Source: Thamnidium elegans (lineage: Eukaryota > Mucoromycota > Mucoromycetes > Mucorales > Mucoraceae). From it: a stretch of 64,000 nt of DNA. The DNA lies in the NCBI GenBank assembly GCA_025201345.1, contig JAIXMG010000001.1, positions 806,001-870,000 on the forward strand, in the 5' to 3' direction. Each line of letters starts with the position of its first letter. Positions within the stretch are counted from its first letter, which is position 1. Of this stretch, positions 56,187 through 64,000 are shown piece after piece. A program made the position numbers and the translations under genes. The notes beneath the pieces were generated by a model. That model had not been told where the DNA came from. It made no database searches and saw only the letters and a list, made by a program, of their open reading frames with translations.

Positions 56187-57236
56187 TCGTAAAAAAGGTT
56201 TCAAACGGATATCCCCAATATTTAACTATGGTTGACTGTTCAGGGCACTTTTTTAAGTAATTATCAGAAAATATAAATGATTTGTTCACGTGCTGATCCA
56301 GACTTGGAAGTACATTGAAAAGTTAGCAAATATTTAAACTAGTTATTTTTAGTGTACTTACACAAAATTATAGATTTTGATGATAGGATCATCGGAGGAG
56401 GAGGATTGTAACGATAAAAAATTTTTGAGTGCATTGGCGGCAGCGCGAGAGTTGTTGATCTTTAATGAGATATATTAGTTCAGTGCATATATAGTTTAAA
56501 GTAGTGAATTACCTTTTTGCTATCTTTATTTAAAAGCTGGGAAGTGTTATCATCATACTCGTTAACTGGCATCTTAAATTTATATTTGCTACTAATTTGT
56601 TTTTGTATTTTTTTTCCGCCAAGAAGTGATATTTGAGAGTTGGGAGAGGAAACAGAAACATCTAAAACACTGTTTTTACTGAGGCTATAGAATATTATCA
56701 CGATATATTAGTGATTTTATTGACCACCAAAGTTTAGACAAAAACTTACTAAGAAAAGTATCTAGATTTTGATGTATTGATTATTATCTCTTCTCCTAAT
56801 TTTAATAGGTTGGCTCCTAAAGAACCTTGTAAACCTATTATCTGAATATTATCTCTTTCATTGACCTGTACGGCAAAAAAAAAAAGCAGTGTCATTATAA
56901 GTGAATTAGCACATAATATAAAACACTTACTTTGATGATTTTTCTAATATTATACGAGACTTCACTGTCTCTCGTTCTTCTTTTCGATAAGTCCTATTGT
57001 GAACTTGTGTTGAACACATCGAAACACTCTATAATAAATCAAAAAAATACTTACTTCTTCCTCTCTCAGTTTCTTAAAAATGTACGTTTTACTAATCAGT
57101 TTGCTTTGTGGAATGGTTAAAATAGAATTTTACTTACCTTTCTTAATTCCTCGACTATTCTCTTCTCGAGTTCTAGTTCTAGTAACTTCCTTTCCTCTGA
57201 CAGAGCCTTGAGCATTTCGTAATATTCATTAGACAT
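56187..57236 (-). pseudogene. N-terminal half of a gene split by rDNA (unknown function)
   Basis: Multi-exon coding remnant. Exon 1 (57236-57138) reads MSNEYYEMLKALSEERKLLE and continues as charged helix. An 18-nt exon (57055-57072) codes KLREEE. Later exons read CSTQVHNRTYRKEERE, IQIIGLQGSLGANLLKLGEE, SVLDVSVSSPNSQISLLGG, NEYDDNTSQLLNKDSK, NSRAAANALKNFLSLQSSSS and finally LDQHVNKSFIFSDNYLKKC, STIVKYWGYPFETFFTN. There the 28S fragment starts and a stop follows at once. Splice phases agree at most joints; one acceptor near 56860 needs a non-obvious AG. The continuation resumes on the far side of the rDNA. Protein family not recognised; the N-terminal helix and LGANLLKLGEE suggest a cytosolic or nuclear protein only. 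Confidence 0.6.
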
Positions 57237-57284
57237 TTCTGTGATAATAAATCAATAAAGAAAGAGCTGGGTATTGTTTTATCA

Positions 57285-58203
57285 GTACTCTATTTTTAAT
57301 ATGAACTGGGTTTCCCAGCTCATTTTCCAAAATTGAACCAAAAATAGGCACTGATTTTTTGCGATACAACAAAGAAAGAAAGAATGTCTTATACAGCCTC
57401 TACATCCACTCAAAATAGCCTTCGAAACAGATTCCATTATTCTAGGCGTCAATAAATTATCAGAATCAAGAGGGCTTCTCTTGATACCAGCTTTTTCTTT
57501 TAACCAAAATTCTTCAATTGGATTCAAAAAAGGAGAGTATACTGATAAATAAACACACTTATGCCCTCTTTTTCAATATCCTCTTTAATATGAGCAGGCT
57601 TTTGAATTAAAGCATTGTCCATTACGGGATAATAGCCTTGAAGCCCGTTTATATATAAACAATCCATCATATAATCCATTCAGTATGGCGCTGTTGTAAC
57701 TTAAACAAAAATCCTTTTCTACCTCTCTTTTTTCTACGAATAAGTCCATTTTCAGGATCATCTCTGAAAGTTTTTCTGTATTTTTACCCAGACCGCAAGG
57801 AAATACCTGTATTCAAACAAGCCGATTTGGCATCGGACCTTGCGGAAATTGAGTCAATAAATAAATCAATTTGTTTATCAGTATACTTCCTGTATGATTT
57901 TTTCATCACGTTCCCGTTTCAGTTCTGGTTGATTCAAATGCGCATTGAAATACTCTTCGACACGAGCATTTACCTCTTCCAACGTCTCCTCTACTTCCTC
58001 TTCTTCTTCCTCTTCATTTTCTTCTCTTCTTTCAAGTCTAAACCTAATTCTTCGGCTAGTTCTTCATCACACTCCATTGCCTTACAGATGTTTACTTCGG
58101 CAGGCTCACTGTGCTTTTGATATAAGCTAACATATGCTTCTTCAGTAACTGCTTCATTATCCTCTTGGACAGACATTTCGTTCATAAGCGTGTCAATGTT
58201 CAT
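57285..58203 (-). mobile_element. Decayed Tc1/mariner (DDE) transposon
   Basis: The 5' part (start 58203) is an acidic leader (LMNEMSVQEDNEAVTEEAYV, then Glu runs) ending LKRERDEKIIQEVY before a stop. One base out of frame comes TDKQIDLFIDSISARSDAKS, which resembles the helix-turn-helix start of mariner-like transposases. YRKTFRDDPENGLIRRKKRG and RKGFLFKLQQRHTEW follow. The catalytic core then resumes as GLQGYYPVMDNALIQKPAHI (second Asp of the triad) and, after another shift, YSPFLNPIEEFWLKEKAGIK (third acidic residue) and RIMESVSKAILSGCRGCIRH. The segment between RHTEW and GLQGYY, which should carry the first Asp, is missing. Terminal sequences sharing GGGTTTC and TTTTCCAAAA-TTG in inverted orientation occur near 57305-57345 and 58255-58295 and may be the eroded terminal repeats. 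Confidence 0.8.
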
Positions 58204-58595
58204 TGCTAATTAAGTTTATTTTTTGTAGAAATAGTAACAGGTTTTGGAAAAATTAAAAAGAGTTTTGGCAATTTTTGGAAAAAGAAACCCTCACTGTATT
58301 TTTATTTTGACGGTTCTTTTTTCTAAGTCAGGTTTCTTACCTTTTTAGCATAACTTACATTTAATGCGCTACTTAACCCTCCCTTTCTCTTTATATTTTA
58401 TACTCTTATTATATCTTGTCATTACTAACAATCTTGTATTGTATGATTTCCTTGTTTTTATTTCTAAACTTAAAATTAATGATATTGGCAAATTTTATAT
58501 AGTATAAAACAAACAGCTTAAATTAATATAAAAAAAAATTGGATGTTACGCGAGGCGCGAACATTGTTCCGGATTTTTGCATGGAAGGTTGATGT

Positions 58596-58675
58596 AATAA
58601 TAAGGAATTTGAAGAGTAAAGCTATCATTAGTTTAAATAAAGTTAGATACAACAACCCTTTCAATGGTCATTTAA
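58596..58675. repeat. Direct repeat, copy B, right edge of the mobile island
   Basis: Matches copy A (54951-55041): TAAAGCTATCATTAGTTTAA, then an AAGTTAGATACAACAAC stretch and CCCTTTCAATGGTCATTTAA. Same orientation, roughly 80-85 percent identical by eye. Confidence 0.75.
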
Positions 58676-60026
58676 AAATGTGTTGTAAAGCACAGCACAA
58701 ATTCTTCATTTAAGGAGGTAGGGAAACTGCTAACTTTAAACTTTATAGAGTATTGGTTTTTGAAATACATATTTTAACGAAATGCCTCTCTCTCTCTCTC
58801 TCTCTCGTATAACTACAATACTAAAAGGAAGTGCTAATGATAACCACAGGGTAGTTTTTTTTTAATGGTAATCCTTTTTCTGTGATACTAAATCATTGTG
58901 AGGGTGTGGTAATAGAACTATCATTATATTTGGCATGTGCAAATAGAGAGAGGTGTACAGGATTTATCGACGGACTGAATGACATGGTAATTAGTTTATT
59001 TGTCTTGCGCTAAGATATGTTGCCGATATTAATTGGTGAGTCATTCATGCAAAAAAACTTTTAGTAATTTACAGCAAAAAAAAAAGCGCTCTCTTGCGTC
59101 AAGTGATACAGAAGTTAACATTAACCCTGAGCATTGATATTCTATATGACGTTGTTTGGAATCATTGACGTTAATAATGTTATCAGACTGAGAAAAAGAG
59201 AAAAGACAGTACCCTTTTTTGAATTAGAAGCGAACAATTACCAACCTTTTATGGTTATTTAAGTCGTGATCATCTAACCATTCAGAATGTTCAACTCTAT
59301 TGAGCTTGAAATAGAAGGGTCTTTAAACAATGAAAAGTTCATAATTAACGCGAGCTTGAAGAAAGTTAGAAAGTAACCAACTTAGAGAGTGAATTGAAAT
59401 TATTTTGCTTATAAAAAATCGGCATGTTTTTATCATACTGAGGTTAAATTAGCATTTTATTCATTGTAACGTTAGATTCAGTAGTTACCTATTGTTTTCT
59501 ACTGGTAAAAAAAAAAAAAAAATAGAGTCTACCACCATGTTTTTTTCTCTCCTTGTTCTTCGTTTATAAATAGATATGCGACATTTATCCTTGTATGTGT
59601 GTAACGACAATTCCTACACCTTCCTTTTTCCTTTTTTTACTTTTTTACTTTTTCATTTTTATCCATCTTGTTAACCATTACAAAGCATTTATAATTATTA
59701 TCATTATTATTTTTTGATAGTAACAAGAATAAAAAAGATATATAATAATTATAATTTTTCTTTTTTTTTTGCAAGTGGGAATGCACATTTAGTTTTTTCC
59801 CTTCTTCTTTTTTTTTTTTTTTTGTTTTCTGTTCACATACAAATAACTAATAACTACAAATATAAAAAAACCAGGTACGTTAGCTAATTGATACGATTAT
59901 ATATAAATAAAAGAGAAAAAATAGTATTCTAAACCAACCTTAGGCTGTTTTCCTTATATACCACTTAATAATAATAACCGCGCGCAAAATAACAATAACA
60001 ACAATAACAACAACAAAAGTAACAAA
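58676..60026. other. Intergenic region upstream of the DYRK gene
   Basis: 1.35 kb of AT-rich DNA with a CT microsatellite at 58786-58806 and a partial third copy of the island-edge repeat (ACCAACCTTTTATGGTTATT, about 59242). A CAA-rich leader (ACAATAACAACAACA) lies just before the ATG at 60027 and is a plausible unstructured 5' UTR. No other gene was seen. Confidence 0.5.
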
Positions 60027-61390
60027 ATGTCTTCTGAATCTATTTACATGGAATCCGAATATGATCCTATATCAATTTCACCTTCTTCTTCTACGACATC
60101 TTTATCTCAAGAGCCCTGGAATAAAGTGCAATCTTCTTATGCAGCGAAAAGAAAAAAGATGCAAGCAGAACGCATGCGACAATTAAAAGAATTAGAGGAA
60201 CAAGTAACCGAAACAGCTCATTGGAATCAAAAGAGAAAAGAACTTGTGACAACTACTTCTCGTCGACCCAATTTAATATCGGAAGAATTCAATTCGCCTA
60301 CTTCTTCTACTAGCTCAACACCAAGTAGTAGAAGTAGACAAGCATCTAATAATAGTACCGGTAAAATCGATTTAGGTGATGCCACACTAGAAGATTTAGA
60401 AGGATTAATTGCGGCGTCTGCTAAAAGATTAGCTAGTTATAGATTAAGAAATCAAAAATCACCTACATTAAAAAAGAGTGAAGAAATGGACAAGTGGAAA
60501 GACTTATTGGATGGTACTTCATCTTCTACTAGTAGTAGTTTGAATCGATTATCAACTACTAAACATTATAACTCAGATCCTCTTGTTACTGCTTCGCCTA
60601 CTGAAAAGAGCCCTTCTGCTTCTTATTTAAGATTAAGAAATATGTTTGAAAAGGATACTTTGTTATCTTCTAAAGCAGATTCTTCATCTTCAACAACAAT
60701 AACAACACAAAGAAAATCATCTTTCTCATTGGCTGAAATGGCAAATCATCATCAACATCATCATCTTCCCTCTACTTCTTCTTCTTCTTCTTCTTCTTCA
60801 AAAAAGTTATCAACAGATGGTATTATTACTACTCGATCTACTTTATCTAAAGCTACACCTAAAATTGAATCACCAAGAATCAGTTCAAGTACAACACCAC
60901 GTGCTACTTCTTCGCATCTAAGAAAAGCAACTAGACATCCAGTTCAACCAGAAACATCCAACTCAACAATAGAAACAAGATCTAGAAAACTAAGTAATTT
61001 AGCTTCATTACAACAGAGACAGAGGGTAAATCATTCTTCCTCAAATCATCAACAAGTACAACCAGAAACAGATATTAAAACAGTAGATGATTATATGAAC
61101 AGTATAAAAAAGCCGAATTCAACAAAATATAGTACAAGTACAAATAATATGGAAGAACACGCAGTGAAACGTAAAGTCAAATTAAGTATTACAACAAGTC
61201 CAACTGTACTTAATAACATTACATCAAAAAAATCATATCCGAAACCTTTAAATGGTTCCACTACTACAACCACTGCTACTACAAATAATGTTGTTAGAAG
61301 AAAAAGGGGAAAGGTTTGTTTTTTTTATATATATATATTTTAATTTATATAATTATAGGAGCTTACATCCTTTTTTTCTTCCCTTTATTT

Positions 61391-61436
<46 letters not shown>

Positions 61437-62514
61437 TAGACTTTACCTGGTAGTTTAATTTCACAACCTGCCGTTGCACCGTTATCATTACCACCAATGA
61501 AAGTAGAACCCTTAAATATACCAACAAAGAACCGTCCTGTTGTCTCAAAGACACCTACACGAATTCCTTTACCCGCTACCATGCAAACCACATCCTCTAG
61601 TACTAAACAAAGAAGACCTGTAAAGAATAATCCAACTGAAAGTAGCTCAGACGATGATCGTAGAATAACAACTAGTACTACTACTTCTTCTAGATTAAAT
61701 CCACAACTACGAAAGCCTAAATCAACCTCGACTGTATCTACTACTTTCACATCTAAATTGAACACTCGTACCAATAAAAGTTCAGAAGATTTATCTACTC
61801 CTCGTACTAAACTAAGTACATCCTCTACTACATCAAGAAACACTGCTGCTGCTGCTGCTGCTGCTGCTTCGGCTGCTGCTGGATTAGCAAGTTCAATATC
61901 TACAAAGACAATGTCAGCTTCTAATTCTAAACGTAAAGTATCTACTTTACAAGAAAGGTTACAAGGTCTTGTAGATGAAAGTAAAACGTGGACAACACAT
62001 ATGGAAAGAGAAAAGGGAACAAATAAAGTGGAAGGTCAAACGTCAGAAATTGTTTTACGTGGTAAAGGTATCAGTACCAGTAGTAGTTCTACCACAACCA
62101 ATCATACTGAACATGCCAAAGTAATGATGAGAGTTGCAATGACACCTGAAGCAGCACAAAAGTTATACCAATTCAATTTAACCTCTTATGAAAAAATGGA
62201 GATGCTTAAATACGATAGTATCTATTTTGTTGGACATCACGCTAAAAAGAGACCAGCTTCACCTTCTAATGCAACATGTAATTTTGGCTATGATGATGAA
62301 AGAGGTGACTACTTGATTCAGATTAGAGATCATTTGGATTACCGATATGAGGTACTAGAAATTATGGGTAAAGGTTCATTTGGTCAGGTGTTGAAATGTT
62401 TTGATCATCGTTCTGGTCAAACTGTAGCTGTGAAAATTATTCGAAATAAGAAACGGTTCCACGCACAAGCACTTGTTGAGGTTAAAATCTTGGAAGAGTT
62501 GATTACTTGGGTAA

Positions 62515-62585
<71 letters not shown>

Positions 62586-63565
62586 GAATGTGTTCTAATG
62601 TATATATAATATAGGATCCTGAAGATAAACATAATAATGTTAGAATGACTGGTCATTTTATGTTTCGTAATCATCTTTGTATTGCTTTTGAATGTCTTAG
62701 TATCAACCTTTATGAATTTATTAAAATCAACGGGTTCCAGGGTTTTAGTATGGGTTTGATCAGAAGGTTTGCTATGCAATTATTAAATTCATTAGTGCTT
62801 TTACAAGATCATAAATTGATTCACTGTGATTTAAAGCCGGAGGTAAACATTTATACTGTATATATATATACGGATTTTTTAATGTTACTGATCTTTTTTT
62901 GTGCAAAAATAGAATATTTTGCTAAAGCATCCAAAAAAGAGTACAATTAAAGTGATTGATTTCGGTAGTTCCTGTCTAGAAAGCGAAAAAGGTAATATAT
63001 TTTTAATGTTTTCGCGTTTGTATTCTAATATACCTTCTCCATAGTCTACACTTATATTCAAAGTCGATTTTATCGATCACCTGAAGTGATTATGGGTATG
63101 ACATACAGTATAGCTATTGATATGTGGAGTGTAGGATGTATATTAGCAGAGTTACATACAGGCTATCCTTTATTTCCTGGTGAAAATGAACAAGAGCAAT
63201 TAGCATGTATTATGGAAATACAAGATGTACCCAGTTCATATATTATTGAAAAAAGTACACGACGTAAACTCTTCTTTGGTAAGTAATATATATTTATGTA
63301 CGTTTTTATAAGTGATTAATGGTTTGCAATCATAAAAGACTCTCAAGGTAATCCTCGTATTCAACCTAATTCAAAGGGTAGAAAACGAAGACCAGGTACA
63401 AAAACATTGGAGCACGCTTTAAAGACTTCAGATGAAAGTTTTATAGACTTTATTTCTCGTTGCTTACAATGGGACCCAGAGCAACGTTTGAAACCTGATG
63501 ATGCTTTACAACATCCTTGGATATTGAGAAGTGTTAAAAAGTATACTTCAACTACTCCGAGATAA
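60027..63565 (+). CDS. DYRK-family protein kinase (Pom1/DYRK2-like)
   Basis: Dual-specificity kinase that autophosphorylates its activation-loop tyrosine; fungal relatives (Pom1, Yak1) govern polarity, cell size and stress. Six exons in phase: 60027-61313, 61440-62510, 62615-62842, 62913-62991, 63045-63278 and 63339-63565, giving 1041 residues. The first about 700 residues are disordered, Ser/Thr-rich and basic, with Ser and Ala runs. The DYRK homology box lies just before the kinase ([20 protein letters not shown], then [20 protein letters not shown]). Kinase motifs: [45 protein letters not shown], and the activation loop [18 protein letters not shown] with the Tyr-x-Tyr switch. The C-lobe ends [20 protein letters not shown]. 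The HCDLKPEN variant of the catalytic loop is normal for DYRKs. The NAPA-like box placement favours the DYRK2/Pom1 class over Yak1. Confidence 0.93.
61396..61435. repeat. (AT)n microsatellite in intron 1 of the DYRK gene
   Basis: About 20 AT units end four bases before the TAG acceptor at 61437-61439, so the usual pyrimidine tract is replaced by alternating AT. Confidence 0.9.
62516..62584. repeat. (TTA)n microsatellite in intron 2 of the DYRK gene
   Basis: About 23 perfect trinucleotide units lie directly after the GTAATG donor (62511). The run is open in all frames and produces a false poly-Leu extension. Likely length-polymorphic. Confidence 0.95.
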
Positions 63566-63599
63566 AAAAGATAAAAAAAAAAAAAAAGACCTTATTCCC

Positions 63600-63632
<33 letters not shown>

Positions 63633-63761
63633 TTTTTTTTTTTCTTTTTTATACATATACACATCAATTTTTTTTTTTTTTTTTTTTTTTATTTTTTATT
63701 TTTTATTTTTTATTTTTTATTTTTTATTTTAGCAGGCTTAACATGTAAATATGATTATTTT

Positions 63762-64000
63762 TTAATTATCCAATGATTTTCCATACTTTTTTGACATGAT
63801 ATTTTTAACCTGTTGATAATCACGGTCTAATCGTTGTTTATCATTCATACCCTTTCTTTCTCTATTTCGTTTACGTCCATCACCCAACTTGACACCAAAC
63901 TGAAATGCACTCTTGGGATGAATCTCAATTGTACTCTTATACTTTTGCCATTCTTCTTCTGTATCAAAGTCCCAACGAGTCAATTGAGCTTTTTTGTTAC
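63762..64000 (-). CDS. RED/IK-type splicing factor, 3' end
   Basis: C-terminal piece of a RED (IK, SMU-2) protein, a partner of SMU1 in the spliceosomal B complex. The window shows about 79 codons entering from the right edge: TKKAQLTRWDFDTEEEW, KYKSTIEIHPKSAFQFGVKL, GDGRKRNRERKGMNDKQRLD, RDYQQVKNIMSKKYGKSLDN and a stop at 63762-63764. WDF-D-T-x-E-E, P-K-x-A-F-Q-x-G-x-K and the Lys/Arg-rich GRK segment are the RED_C signatures. No intron lies in this part. The start and the N-terminal RED domain are outside the window. It converges on the DYRK gene. Confidence 0.88.
   Translation of the reverse strand, partial: NKKAQLTRWDFDTEEEWQKYKSTIEIHPKSAFQFGVKLGDGRKRNRERKGMNDKQRLDRDYQQVKNIMSKKYGKSLDN

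Noticed and set aside
61252..61458. Frame of repeated Ile-Tyr through an AT microsatellite
   Set aside because: It lies across a spliced intron of the DYRK gene; exon phases on both sides agree only without it.

Overview
The window is nuclear DNA of a filamentous fungus, most likely an early-diverging one (Mucoromycota, Mucorales). It is AT-rich. Genes are mostly broken by T-rich introns of about 50-100 bp with GTAAGT-like donors, often a TACTAA-like branch site, and TAG/CAG acceptors. It is full of A/T homopolymers. The gene set is fungal: SIN3, a Set3-type SET protein, fungal LYS1 of the aminoadipate pathway, a group X-like hybrid histidine kinase, Rap1 and a Pom1-like DYRK. The order Mucorales is an inference from gene style and from relic ORFs that resemble repeat families of that order; no search was run.

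Layout. 1-5192 (minus): 5' part of an Xaa-Pro aminopeptidase, then the corepressor SIN3. 5485-6351 (minus): Bax inhibitor-1. 6352-7613: intergenic, with a decayed ORF and an inverted repeat upstream of RPS5 (7614-8299, plus). 8534-11882 (minus): VIP1/Asp1 inositol pyrophosphate synthase. 12796-15311 (plus): PHD-SET protein. 15622-17053 (minus): glutaryl-CoA dehydrogenase. 17526-18973 (minus): casein kinase 1. After a 2-kb gene-poor stretch come a coiled-coil protein, a PINX1/PXR1 G-patch protein (plus), NUP85 and a kelch protein (minus). 28645-29816 is a dead zinc alcohol dehydrogenase. 30305-37620 encodes a 2243-residue hybrid histidine kinase. NOB1 (minus) and RAD1 (plus) diverge from a spacer with a repeated ATTTAAGGGT motif, followed by LYS1. 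Two tiny paralogous WWE-domain proteins lie at 44137-45780. Next are an intronless KH-like protein, ALADIN, the KEOPS subunit PCC1, Rap1 and an F-box/LRR protein.

54950-58680 is a mobile or decayed island. Two similar direct repeats of about 80 bp flank a broken gene split by an antisense 28S rDNA fragment of about 450 bp, and a decayed Tc1/mariner transposase. The window closes with a DYRK kinase (60027-63565, plus) and the 3' end of a RED/IK splicing-factor gene at the right edge.

Most genes are unrelated housekeeping or regulatory functions, as expected in a eukaryote. Recurrent themes are chromatin repression (SIN3, Set3-like), ribosome biogenesis (NOB1, PINX1, RPS5), the nuclear pore (NUP85, ALADIN), lysine metabolism (LYS1 for synthesis, glutaryl-CoA dehydrogenase for breakdown) and polarity or stress signalling (Rap1, DYRK, CK1, histidine kinase, VIP1). 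The least ordinary items are the rDNA-split gene, the pair of WWE microproteins and the pseudokinase-headed histidine kinase. No intact tRNA, full rRNA, CRISPR array or active transposon was seen. Gene symbols are names of homologous families; all calls are by reading, with no database search.
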